DNA of 64,000 nucleotides from Ceratobasidium sp. AG-K (taxonomy: Eukaryota; Basidiomycota; Agaricomycetes; Cantharellales; Ceratobasidiaceae), in assembly GCA_037039685.1 (NCBI GenBank), contig JAWNGF010000004.1, forward strand, positions 3,162,001 to 3,226,000. The letters run 5' to 3'. Under the pieces are notes generated by a model, which searched no databases, was not told where the DNA came from, and worked only from the letters and a program-made list of their open reading frames with translations. Position 1 is the stretch's first letter. Each line of letters opens with the position of its first letter. Shown in pieces: positions 44,749 to 56,556 of the stretch. Position numbers and translations under genes: made by a program.

Positions 44749-47700
44749 CTACCGAACCGCACCTGGCGGGACGCCACGAGGAGGGGAAACGTTGTGATGG
44801 AGGGGATATGATGATACACGGGGAGGCTCCGGGAGAGGGTTGCGAGACCGGTTTTGTCCTGGGCCAGGTTGACGATTCGGATTGTTGTACGCTCGACCTG
44901 GGCGGTGAAGCGGGTACGGTCCTTCGATTGTCGGGGGCTTGGGCAAAGGGTTGTGGTGAGCGCGCGCGGACGGGAAGGTTGGCGACGTAGGGTAGGCGAC
45001 ATGAGTGGTAGCATAGTCGTGTACGTTCCCCGCCGAGTTGGCGTGAATCTGGACAGGAGACAGGACAAAAGGCTCTGAATGCAGAACTGGTCCTGTCTGT
45101 GAGCGAATCTTGGAAGAGGAAGCTTGCCGCTGACGGGGATCTGGGGCCGGACGGGGAGAGCCGATATCGGGAATCACAGCACGTTGCCCGCCCGGTCCGA
45201 GAACGCTCTGCCCCTTGTCGAGACGATCACGTTCCCAGGCCTCACGAGCCTTGAGCGAAGGGGCATCGATGGTGCTTTCCGACGTAGGTCGGGCGTGGAA
45301 CGGCTGCGCAACTTCAACGTGGGTCCCTTGAGGCAAAACAGGCACGCCTGCGATGACTTCCATGGAAGGCTGGGCCGGTGGCGGGGGCGGAGGGATGGCG
45401 CTGGTAATGGGAATGTTGTAGGTAGCATCGGTCTGGGAGCGTTGGCGTGCCTTGAAGGGACGGTCGTCCTTGGGTGGAGGAGGTGGGGCAGTTGATGTGG
45501 GTGAGGTGGAGCGCGAATCATTGGGCGTTCGTCGTCTCGATTTGCGCATCTCCTTCATGGTGACAACATGGACTTCGCGTTCTCCGTCGACGTCATGTCG
45601 GGTTCGTCGGACGCTCGAGCTGCCAGTGTGCGAGTGCAGCAACGGCGGGGGCTGCTCTCGGCGGCGCATCTCCTCCTCCATCCGCTCAAGCTCAGCACGC
45701 TCACGTTCCGCTCGTTCAGCGCGTTCGCGCTCGATTCTTTCCCACTCGGCTCGTGCAGCCTCGGCCCTTTCTCGCTCGACACGTTCTCGCTCCAGTTCCT
45801 GGCGCTCACGCTCCAATCGCTCTTTTTCCACACGCTCGCGATCACGTTCACGTGCAAGCCGCTCCAGGTCCTTGATACGCTCTCGCTCCCGTTCCTGCTC
45901 GAGTTCCAGCTCTCGTTGGCGACGAATCGCGCGCTGGCGCTCACGCTCGGCACGTTCCTTGGCCTTTTCGGCCTGCTCCCGTTCGAAGCGCTCGAGTTCC
46001 AACTCTCGTTCGATGCGTTCTTGTTCGGCTCGTTCGCGTTCGATGCGTTCCCGCTCGAGGCGCTCTTGTTCGCGTTGGCGTTCGGCTCGGGCTTCCTGAC
46101 GCAGGCGCTCTCGTTCAGCGCGCTCCCGTTCGACACGCTCCCGTTCGAGCCGTTCCTGCTCTGCGCGCTCTCGGTCCAAACGCTCCCGCTCGGCCCTCTC
46201 ACGCTCAACCCGCTCCCTCTCCAACCGCTCCCGTTCACGCTGCTGCGCTCGCTCGGCTTTGCGTGCCTCGGCCTCGCGTTCATCCCGAACCCTGCGCCCG
46301 CTCTCGGCCGTCGACTCGCGCGAATGCTTTTTAAACTCGCCCTGGGCCGCAAGCTTCTCCTTGGACACGCTAAACTCTTCGTTCATAAACGGGGCCTTGG
46401 GAGGTGGCAAGTCGGCTGGATCGTCCATCCAAGCACCCTTGGAATCGGTAAACGAGTACCCGGGCTTGGCGTCGGACGTGCTCGGTTTCGAGTCGTACAG
46501 TCCGGCTTTGAGATCGGCCTTGGACCAGTCGGATTTGGGGAACGTGGGCATCGAGGTCTCGACGTGCATGACGCTGATCGGGGCCATGGAGTGGTACTCG
46601 ACGGGCTTGTCGGAGAATGGATGGAGCGGGGTGTGTTCGTCGGTGGGAGTCATGTACGGCGTCGCAGTTTTGAAATCAGCAGAGGCAGACTTGGCGTGCG
46701 TGTGCGAGCGCATATCGGGGGTCATGACGGGCGATCCTTTGCCGTTTCGGGCCAAGGGAGCCATGGTCGGGTCCGCAACAGACATGCGCTTGCGAGGTCC
46801 AGCAGGGCTAGCAACGCTATCCGTCGAGTCGGAGGCTGCAGTGCCATAGATCGAGTGTTCCCGCCCGGTGGTGTACCCACTACGGGGACGAGACTTGGAC
46901 CGACTCGGACGTTGGGACGGTTCAGCGACAGTCGGTTCGGGAGACGCGGCCAGCTTGGGGGCATCTTCCTTCACCGGCGAGCTCTCCTTGGCGATTTCGA
47001 CCGGAGGCGGGTTGGACACAACCCGAACGCGGATCTTTTGGAGCGAGGTCTTGGGAGTAATAACGTGCATCTTGCCGATACTATCCATGCTCGGCTGGGA
47101 GCGTTTCAACACGCGGCCGTTCGAGTCCTAGAAAGGATTAGCATTGTATATAGAATTCAATTCAATGCACACCATAGGCCGGGCTCCAAACTCGGTATCA
47201 TCATCTCCTTGAATCGCATCCACCGAAGTCGTCGAACCCATCGCAGCCGACATACGCAAACTCATCCCAGGCGAACCCATACCCATCTGCCCAAAATCAG
47301 TCAAGCCCACACCCGAATCCGCAGCACTCACCGCACTGTGATCCTTCAACGGCTCGGTCCTGCGCACAGGTTTGACGGGCGAATGATCACGCCTCGGCCT
47401 GCGCTTGCTAGGCGACTCGCGTCCGCTCGGTTTGCTAGGCGACTCTCGCCCGGATTTTTTCACGGGTGATTCCCGCCCGGTTCGCTTGACCGGGGATTCG
47501 CGACCTGATTTCTTAACCGGAGACTCGCGCCCCGACGTAGTTGGCTTGACAGGCGACGGCGTCCTCGAACCATCCTTGCGCACCACCAAAGGCTTCACAC
47601 TCTCCCTCTCTCGTCCCATCACCACTTCAGGCACAGGTTCGGGCGGCAAAGCCCTCATCCGACGCTCATCGCCCACCGACACACCCGACTCGCGCACAAA

Positions 47701-50455
47701 TATCGACTCGCGCGCAATCTTGCCAGGCTTGACGCTCTCCCCCTCGCTATCGTCGGGGTTGGCAATCGTCAATACGGGTTTGGGTAAGCTCATCGGCGAG
47801 TCGTCGGTCGGGGAGCCGTTCATGATGAGCCCCGGGCCCTTGTCCACGTTTGCGATCCCCCATTTCGGAATCGAGTGAGGCGAGTCGGGGTGTTTAGGGC
47901 CGTCGGGATTGAGTGGGGGAGGTGGAAGCAAAGGTTCGGGGTCTTCGCGCGGTTTAGCGTTGGATACATGTCGGGCGAGTGAAGCCCAGGATCCTCGATC
48001 TCCAGCGAGCGCAAGGTCAGGAATCCGGGGCGGAGGGGACAAGGAAGTATTGATGAGCCGTGACGTCCGGAGTTGCGGGTCAATCGGCGCAAACAACTCG
48101 GGGCCTTTCGACGGTTGAGGCTGAGGTTGCGGCGTAGGCTGTGCGCGGAACGTGGGCGTCCGGGACGGAATATCAAGCGTCGCCCGGCGCTGCAGAGTCG
48201 GAGGCTGAATCCCACCCCGGCGCTCGACCGTAAACGAGGGGCGGGGCTCATTGGCCTCGGCCCCGATCGCATCGACCGAGCGCCGGCGAATTAAACTCAA
48301 CTTGCGCGCGATCCGGCCAAACACGCTCCCGCGCTCGCCCTTGCGTTTGCCAACATGGTTAAGCATCATGTGCGGTGCGACTTTACGGTCCGGTTCATAC
48401 GCCGTTTCCTTGTCCTTGTCCTTGTCCTTGTCGCGCGACGTGATCCGGGAGAGAAAGGAATTAATCGATGCAGCGCTAATTTTACGTTCGCGGTGGTGCT
48501 TGTTGGTGGTCGTACTCGGCGGGGGAGGGCCATATCCGGTCGCAGGAGGGGCAGAGTGCGAAGGTTCGGGCGCGGAATAGGTGTGCTGGTGCGTCTGGGA
48601 CGGCGCTCTCGCCCGTGGCTGGGGGAGCGGTTTAGTCGACGGCGTACGTGCGGGAAACTTGGCCGACGGGAGCTCTACAATCTCGACATCTCGCCCACGT
48701 GTCTCGGGTAGATCTCGCGCAAATTGGGTATGGATGGGCGTCTCGATGCTTTGTCTATCCACTGCGGAATCCACACTCGCAGCACTCGACATGGATCCGG
48801 TCCGTCCGCGTTTGCTCAACTTGCGCCTCGGCCGCTTTTCTCGGGGTGCATCGTGGGGACTGGTCGGGAATGCGATGCCCTGGGTTTGGGCGAGGGAGAG
48901 ACTCGAAGGGGAGAGAGGGGGTCGGGAACGGCCGCGAAGACCGCCTCGAGGCGAATCAACCGGGCTTTCATCGTCTATGCTTGTTTTTCTAGTGAATAGG
49001 GAGCTTAAGCCGCCTCGGGTAGCAGATGTAGATCGCCGTTTAGATAGTTTGCGTGTTGTTCGGGTCCCGGATAACAAGTCTGGGGAGCCTGGTGGATCGG
49101 GCAGAGGGGGTTCAGAGTCGGTGAGGTTGATGGCAGATGCCGACTGGGAGAGCGGGGAAGGGCCTTTGCGAGAGGGACCGGCTGTGGGGCTCAACATCCC
49201 AGGGCGGGCGTGTGGGGTCTGCGCACATCAGCTAGGCTCAAAACAGACGGGATAAACATACCTCGGGAGCGCTGGAATCTCTTGGTCTGACAAACCCGCG
49301 ACCAACCATTTCGCCTGCGTCGTATGGACTCGAGTGGTGCCACATGCCCCCAAACGGGTCCGTGCCATCCATGGCGTCGGTTGCGTCTGCCGGCAAAGGC
49401 TGTGTCGAGGTGTGTGGACTCGCCGGGGGTCGCTTGAGCCAGGTCGAAAATCGATGGCTGGCAGCTGGGCCATTGTTGAGTGCACTGGTGGGGTCGAGCG
49501 AGGGACTGTTGAGCGGGGCTGCAGTCGACGCTGGCGAGGCCGTAATCGTTTCCAAGCCGGCAAGACCCGCCGACCCACCAAGGTTCGTGGACGCCAAAAA
49601 GCTCGGCCTTCGCACCGACAGCGACGAACGTACACTGCCACCCATCCCCGATCCAACGCCCGAATACGCAACACTCGTAGTGAGCGACGGGAGCGGGACC
49701 CGACCGGCCGCATAGCTTGCAGCAAGCTCGCGCTGGAGTCGATCGCGGGCACTGGAAGACAACAAGTGGTGGTTGAGGTAGCGAGGTGGGGCACGTGCGC
49801 CAAAGGCCGGGGGCTGGTAAATCTCGTATTTTCGCAGGTGCCAGGGGATATGGCTCTGGTCGCGCACCGCATGCACGGGGAGAGCCATGGATGTCGAGGG
49901 CGAGGTCGAGCGTCGGCCGGGGGGTTTCCGCGAAAAGGCACCGACGCCCGGACCCGGAGTGGCGGGTGCTGACAGGGCCACGGCGCTGGGTGGCGGCGAG
50001 CGAAAGGCCGTGGGGGGCGACGCTATGGTGGGCGACGGAGATCGCAGTGATTCCTGGCCTACGCAGGGTTATTACAATCCAAGTTAATGATAAGCGCACT
50101 TGCCGGTTCCATATCCGTCCGAGTCTGGCTCGCTCGTAGTCTTTGATGCTGGCAATGTCCGTGAGCGTCAAGTCGATGATCCATGTTCGACTCACCGGCC
50201 ACATTTTTGCCACTATTCGTTCGCACAAAACTTCGTCGCCAGCTCTTGGTTCTGCTGTTGCGCTTTGACAGCCGTCGCTGCATGTCCTGCCGGCCCTGCT
50301 CCTCGTAAAACAACTGCATCTCCTTTTCCGACGTGGGTGAGCGTGGGCCGTCAACAGCCTGTGGTCGTCAGCATGTTGGCATCTCAGCACACCTAATCAC
50401 ACACCTCCTCAAACGGCTCGGCCGCTAATAACGGGTTCACGATCGCCGAAGCCAT
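44749..50455 (-). CDS. Large Ser/Pro-rich coiled-coil protein (about 1826 aa)
   Basis: Exons 50455-50405, 50358-50196, 50148-50104, 50058-49262, 49218-47173 and 47127-44749 give 1826 residues in consistent phase. The third intron uses a GC donor (gcaagt at 50103); without it the frames do not join. No catalytic domain is recognised. Layout: a Ser/Pro-rich first half with [19 protein letters not shown] as the most globular-looking patch, a tandem array of RESPVKK-type 9-residue repeats (~47403-47540), a short KDKDKDK run, then a single long charged helix (about 46300-45650 in DNA) built of RERxERERxE repeats, followed by a Pro-rich tail ([12 protein letters not shown]). The long ER-rich helix and disordered flanks suggest a structural, cytoskeletal or septal scaffold protein; that is inference. 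The opposite strand carries a 633-codon open frame that is a shadow of the helix. Confidence 0.75.
47403..47540 (-). repeat. 27-bp coding tandem repeats (RESPVKK-type)
   Basis: Five to six 27-bp units encoding SGRESPVKK with variants (KR, SK) inside the large scaffold gene. Each holds an SP site next to basic residues, a plausible phosphorylation array for proline-directed kinases. Confidence 0.75.
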
Positions 50456-51769
50456 GCACTAGTCGTGCCCAGTCGTTGCACAAAGTAAACAGTCTGCAGA
50501 AGCTGCTGATGTCAGACTCCCAAATTGACCCCACATCATCCATCACAAATGAACAACAAATGCCCACGCCATTCACTTACTTGGTTCTAGCGAGCTCGTC
50601 GACGTTGCGTCGCGGCCCGCGTCGCGTCGGGAGTAGGTGATTTGCACTGTCAACACCCAACATGCCATGTGCAAACACGTGGCTACCGCGCTTGTGCCTC
50701 GCGAGAATCAGACGGGCCAGCCTCCCTCCGATCTTAATCGTCCATCCATCACCACGCTCCGCTCCATTACGAGCCACAGAGTTTATGTAAATACGTGCTT
50801 TCATCTCATTTCATCTCACGCTGCAGGTTTATCTCGACGCTGACGGCGAACGTTTTCTCCAATTGCAAATGCCTCGTGTATGCGCCAAGAATCAACGTTT
50901 GTTTTTCCCTTGTCAGTCTGTCGGCGTCGGCCCGAAATGGAGCCCCAGCAGCCTATGAAATCGTTTGCTTCCATCTGTAGGTTCAGTGCGTACGTCGCTC
51001 ATATACGGACACTTTGGGAATACACCGTCAAGGGTTCGGGCACATTTAGAACCACGATCGACTTGAGCCAGGCCCCCATTCACTTGATAAGCGTGAGATA
51101 GCCTGTCCACGTTCTCAGATCATTTCTGCGGGATTTTTTCAACTTGGCTGACGAAATGTATTCTGGACGAATGTTACGCTGCGGTTGTGCTATGACGATG
51201 GAGCGTCAGTCCAAGAATCCCAGTTGCCGTCTGGGCGCCTCGGCATGACGTTGTTTAAGTCCGAATGCGACCGGGCGTAAGTGTCGGGCCTGAAAAATGT
51301 AGCATGGCGTCAGTGACTAAAAATAAGTGTTCGCGGTTCGATACCACAAGGTCTCTGAATGGGGACTACTTTCTGCTGCACTGTCCAGATCTGGTGTACC
51401 AGCTTGGGCTTACTTCATGTGTGTCTATGTGCGACGCTTGCAATGTTTTAAGTAAGGTTTAGAGTGGAATATCTCGACACCGGCGTTACTAGTACTGGCG
51501 CGAATTCAATACTAACTAGAGAAAATGCGCACGGTAGATTGTTTCATTACAATCTCGATTACCTTAGAGAGTGTTTATCCCACGCATACATTCATCATCG
51601 GACATAACCGATAAATTTTGTTTCAGACCTTGCAATTGATGGCCCACCAACCCACACGTGACTGCTGACGGCCTGGATACGCATGTAGGCGCCAGTCTCA
51701 TTGCCACCACCACTTTGCCCTTGTCGGCTCAAGATTGCTTGCCATCGAAATTCGATACAATTGCTCGCT
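50456..51769. other. Divergent intergenic region before the BTB array
   Basis: About 1.3 kb between the large gene (minus) and the first array member (plus). It contains the 48-bp segment repeated at 53592; no gene is supported. Confidence 0.5.
51103..51150 (+). repeat. Upstream repeat of BTB array, copy 1
   Basis: From ctgtccacgttct to aacttggctg, this 48-bp stretch recurs with a few changes at 53592-53639. Each copy lies about 510-670 bp upstream of a BTB gene start, suggesting that gene and flank were duplicated together. Confidence 0.7.
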
Positions 51770-53273
51770 ATGAATCAAGGCAGCCCTGTAAACGACATTC
51801 AGCGCGACACTAACTCCAGCACGAACAACGTGTACACTTACGAACGCGACCCAACGTACTATCATGTAGGTGATAGCATTGTGTTTCTTGTCGAAGGACT
51901 GCTCTTCAGGGTAATGTACTATGTGTTAGTGTGAGCCAACTCGTAGCTCACAGCCCTCGAGCTCCACGCCTCGTTGATTCTTCCAGTGGATTCAATCGTA
52001 GCGACGAACGAAACCCGTGGACAACGGTATCCCTTAGGCGCCGAGAACATGCCAGAGAGGCTCACGGATAGCAGTGATACAAACCCTATCATCCTTCCTG
52101 ATGTTACCGCGGCACAGTTTCGCAATTACCTGCTTGCGCTGCTTGGTCGGTTAGTACGCTGATTTCCCAACAGTTCCCTGTGCTTGTTTGACCTATATGC
52201 TCCTTAGCCCCTATGATCCAGAGTCGAGCGCTTTGTTTACAGACGCAAAAACCAAGGCGAAACACAGCCAGAACCTTCTCTTGCGTTTTCTTGATATTGC
52301 GCATCTCTCGCACCGATTTGGGATGAAGCAACTCGAAGAGTGGGCGGTTTCGCAACTTGAGCTAATTCTCGAATCAATGTACGACCTCGCCGAGAATAGT
52401 TGGGACAAAGGCACGCTTCTCCGACTCAGTAACTGTGCTCGTTCCAATGGGCATCCAAAATTTAGTTCATTGGTGGCCAATTTTATTCAGTACTTCATTA
52501 GTATTTGGGCAGCCTCGGAAATCCCGCGACACGGGGCAGCGGATGCTTCCCACAACTTGAATACTTGCCTACAATTATTCAAAGACTCAAATCTTCCAGA
52601 AGACGACCCGGCCCTGTTTGGTTGTGTATTCGTATGCATCCTTTCACTCGGCCATCGCTCTGCTGCATGGACTTCGGGTGTGACCCGTGGCCAAAGGGCG
52701 GTATTACATTGTGCTCAGGTCCAGCTCGCCGCGTCTGTCGAGGAAATGGAGAGTGTGGCGTGGCTGACGGAGCCACTTCCATTCCAGCTTACAACTTGGG
52801 TCTGCATGCTGTGTTCTGGGGAATTTGATCGCTTGTGGACTCCAAGTTTTAAAAGCCATGTGCATTTGGAACCTGACATCTCTTTGAGGAGCATAATTTC
52901 CCTCGCTCGACTACCACAGTACCGGCGTTTGTTTTCGAATGGATGGAATCCGGAATTTGCCCCCCACGGGGCCACACCAGCACCGTTGGAACCTCGCGTT
53001 AGCATACACATGGGAAACCCAGTAAACATACCAACTTACTCCCAACCACGCTACTTATCACACAATTTACCCGGGGATACTCGACCCAGGGACAGGATAA
53101 GATGTACGGAGCCGGAATGGCCTTTGGGCTATATGGATCACCACATTCAACTGGTGTATCAGGAGCTCGCGAAGCGTTACAAGGATATCGCTTCGTATGT
53201 TGTCCTATTATACCGTACCCCAATTATAAGAACTCACACTCATTTGTTACAGAGAGATTTGAGTTATACATGA
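51770..53273 (+). CDS. BTB/POZ-domain protein, array member 1
   Basis: Exons 51770-51910, 51962-52149 and 52208-53273 give about 464 residues. The BTB-like domain spans exons 1-2: RDPTYYHVGDSIVFLVEGLL, then LHASLILPVDSI, and SSDTNPIILPDVTAAQFRNY ending LLALLGR. Exon 3 is the family's own region: LLRFLDIAHLSHRFGMKQLE, then DDPALFGCVFVCILSLGHRS and the RGQRAVLHCAQ block. BTB domains mediate protein-protein contacts, often as Cullin-3 adaptors. The C-terminal region is uncharacterised, so a substrate-binding role is only a hypothesis. The exact 3' end is uncertain: a GT donor at 'gcttc|gtatgt' (53196) could splice to a shorter ending near 53266. Closest relative in the window is member 2. Confidence 0.8.
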
Positions 53274-53591
53274 CGAGCGTACTTGTCTGGGAATTAACAT
53301 AAGCGGTCAGCCAACGTACTACTTTCTGTCTTTAAATACTTTGTATGTCCAACTACCCCCATCCGACCTACCATGGCTGCTATGGGTCTAATCAGGAACA
53401 ACGTCTCAAGTACACGCTGAGCCGGACTTGTATGGTACTACCTAGGGATTACTAGTGAGCGGGCATGAAATGAATTATGAAGACGAGTGCACTGCTGTAA
53501 TGCAAGCTGTGTAGTGGCGTCAGTCGGGCGATTACATTTTGTCAAAGGTTGACGTAAGATCGGTACACGGTGCTTACGTCACAGGCAAATT

Positions 53592-53639
53592 CTGTCCACG
53601 TTCTGAGATTATTTCTGCAGGGATTTTTAAACTTGGCTG
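53592..53639 (+). repeat. Upstream repeat of BTB array, copy 2
   Basis: Diverged copy of 51103-51150, about 510 bp upstream of array member 2. Confidence 0.7.
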
Positions 53640-54149
53640 TTATGAAGTGCTGTAGTCGTGATTCTGCCTGTCCTCAATTTCAAATGCTCAAGGGCAGAAT
53701 CACGTGCGGTTAGATATGGAAGGCTTGGTCTCCAGGTAACGAACTAATCAAACTATTCCCCTTTACATCACACCTCTCTGTGAATCCAAGCTTCTCGCCA
53801 AACCAGCGCTGCACTATCCCATGGAAATTGCAAGTGGACATGCTTCATGTCATTCGCAAGGCATGCCACTGTGTCAAAGCAGAAGTATCACAATTAGGCC
53901 GCGATTAATCGCCCATTATCACTCAACCCGGCCTCTCGGCCTACGGAAAATCACATTTCTGCCAAAGGACACAAGCCAGAGGGTTCGTGGATTGCTTCAT
54001 ACACGACTGTTTTCCGGATGGGTGCACGTGATCGCTGACCCACATTGAGGCAGACCTGCGGGTGAGCGCATGCGGGCGCTTGTTTCATTGCCACATCCTT
54101 GCCCTTGCCAACCCGAGTGGAACCTCTGAGAACACGAAAAGTGGTCAAC

Positions 54150-55606
54150 ATGAATTTAGGAGGCCGTTCAAATGGCGATCGACGCGGGTTTGCTTCTAAT
54201 AGCGATACCGAGGTGAATGGCGTGCGTGAGCGAGATCCGGTATATTACTATCCGGATGGTAGTGCCGTATTTATAGTTGATGGTGTGCTTTTCAAGGTAT
54301 CGTTATTACTAATTTGCGCGCACTGACTCTATGGGTTAACGTCATTGACCAAGCTTCAAGCTACTTTGATCATGCCGCTTGATTCGATCTCGTATCCGGC
54401 GGGGGATAGCAGTCAGCGCTACCCAATAGGGGTCGAGAATTTTGCAGAGAGACTCAATAGCTCCAGCGATACGAATCCCATTGAAATACCCAACATTACT
54501 GCGAATCAATTTCGTAACTACCTTTTTGCGCTGCTTGGCCGGTCAGTACTATTGTTTCCTTAGGTGCGAAGTCGCCGCTAATATGCGGCATGCTTGGCTT
54601 TAGCCCCTCTGACCCAAATTATTGGGCACTTTTTGTAGATGCAAAAGCAAAAGAGAAACACAATCGGGACCTTCTAATACGTTATCTCGATATTGCTTCT
54701 CTTTCTCGCCAGTTTGGAATGTCCGAACTCGAAGAGTGGGCCGCCTCACAGCTCGAGCTCGTTCTCGGGTCCGCGTATAACCTCGCTGGAGAGTTCTGGG
54801 ATAGATACACCATACTGCGACTCAACTTCTATGCTCGTTCTTCTGGAAGCCGCAATCTCGTCTCGTGGACCACAGAATTTATCCAATACTTTATCAGCAT
54901 TTCAGTAGCACCCGAAATCTGGAGTCCTAAAGAAGAGCATATTGCTGCAAACCTCGATACATGCGTGCAGCTATACAAGGAACCTAATCTGGCCGACGAC
55001 GATCCAGCTTTGTTTGGCTGCGTGTTTGCCTCCATCCTGTCTCTTGGTCACCGTTCCGTGGTCTGGAATTCATATCTTAATCGCAGAGATAGAGCAGTAT
55101 TATATGCTGCTCAGGTTCGGCTGATATCTCTCTCCGACGAATTCGAGAATGTGAACTGGCTGCAGTCTCAATTACCTCCGCTGGTTGCGAGAGAACTTTG
55201 CCTTTCATGCTTATCGGAACTCGAGAACGCGTGGCAGGATAACCTCGTAGAGCACGGAAGCTTGAATTCCTCTGTCCCCTTGCAGGATGTTACTGTACTC
55301 GCCCAAATGCCGCAGCATCGGCGGCAGTTTCTTTCTCAATGGGCAGCGAACATTGCTCGCCTTCGACATCAAGGGGTCAACCGTGACAAAGCTCAGCATG
55401 GCAGACACAGCAGCGACTCGATTGTTTCTGTTCCCAAAATATTTAAAGCACGCATGTCCCCTCCACAAGCGGATACAAATTCCCCAAATATGACTATGCA
55501 CAAACCAAAATGCACAGCACTGCTTTGGCTATTGGACCACCTGGATTATCATATTCAGTTGGCATACCAGGACCTTGCAGGACGGTACAAACAATTCGCT
55601 TCGTAA
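54150..55606 (+). CDS. BTB/POZ-domain protein, array member 2
   Basis: Exons 54150-54296, 54354-54541 and 54604-55606 give 445 residues. Exon 2 has exactly the same length (188 bp) as in member 1, and both introns fall at the same codons (after FK/FR and inside the LLGR arginine). BTB part: RERDPVYYYPDGSAVFIVDG and SDTNPIEIPNITANQFRNYL. C-terminal part: RYLDIASLSRQFGMSELEEW, DDPALFGCVFASILSLGHRS. It ends RYKQFAS with a clean TAA, lacking the extra last exon of members 3 and 4. Likely a BTB adaptor of unknown client. No nuclear or secretion signal is visible. Confidence 0.82.
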
Positions 55607-56556
55607 GCGAGCTTAACTTTTGGTCTCTTGGCGGAGGTCGCTAATACTTTCTGCCGCAGAGAATCTTAAAACGCTCTTGACGGCCACAACCTAACGTTTG
55701 GGTATCTGCTCTGTTAAGTAATTGGTCTGACGTTTTGTACTCAAGGTCTGGGAAGTTGGCATCGTTCGTGTAAATGCGACTAGCCACGAATGCAATTCAA
55801 AGTGAGTGCGGAAAGATGTAATATGCCTATGTCATCATGCTATGTTTCAAGTCTCAAATGTTTTGTTCAGAATTCATAACGTTAACTCAGTATTGATGGA
55901 AATTTATTGTGTACGCGCATATTGGAGACTACACGATACATGTAGCCGTTTATCGAACTGTATTCATGATTACATTGTTTCATTGATTGATTTGTATGTA
56001 TCTACCCTTTGTAAACTACAATAGTAATGTAGGTAGGTGCCAATAGCGGCGTCCTGTTCAACAATGTATTATTGTGCGTGTAGGGTGAAAGGCAGAATGA
56101 TCCCAGGTGGGGGCTGGGGACGAATGACTGAGTCTATGGCACATCAGTGGGAAGAGCGGTATATGGTGTAATAAACAATATCGAGTGGCGGAGAGCTACT
56201 GGGGGCTAGGCAGTGGGGCTCCTCAAGAGGGCCAGCCGCATCACAAGTGTCATTTTCAAAATACGCTTGAGGGCTGAGTCCACGCGACGCTCGTTTTTGT
56301 TTTTGTTTTTGACTACGTCTTTAGCGAGCTACATGAACACGAGGTCAAACCGCTCTGAGTCAACGAAGACCCAACGATCGGAAGAGAAAGTAAGAAAGGC
56401 ACGTGACGCATATGAAATGGTGGATTCATGAAGGACTTGGAGTTGCGTCGACACCAGACCGCCCGGCCACCACGCGAGCTCATGCCACACCCTGCACCCA
56501 CAATTCTGACTGACTGTCATCTCTCTTGAATAATCAAAGTCGCTCACATTGAAAAT
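55607..56556. other. Array spacer with upstream repeat
   Basis: Intergenic. It contains a T-rich tract and the 30-mer at 56326-56355 that recurs upstream of the dead member. No gene is supported. Confidence 0.45.
56326..56355 (+). repeat. Exact 30-mer upstream of array member 3
   Basis: Starts gagctacatgaacacgaggt and is identical over 30 bases to 59523-59552; both follow a T-rich tract. Here it lies about 200 bp before the ATG. Confidence 0.8.

Noticed and set aside
45568..47469. A 633-codon open frame on the plus strand
   Set aside because: It is the antisense shadow of the ER-rich coiled-coil exon; its Leu/Phe/Ser-rich composition is the reverse complement of Arg/Glu codons and it has no domain.
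49191..50390. A 399-codon minus frame starting at 50390
   Set aside because: It overlaps the large gene in another frame; the phase-consistent exon chain from 50455 into the Ser/Pro-rich exon explains the region better.
51305..51346. A possible tRNA: a ggttcgatacc B-box-like motif with a weak A-box before it
   Set aside because: The spacing is too short for an anticodon arm and no acceptor stem can be paired.
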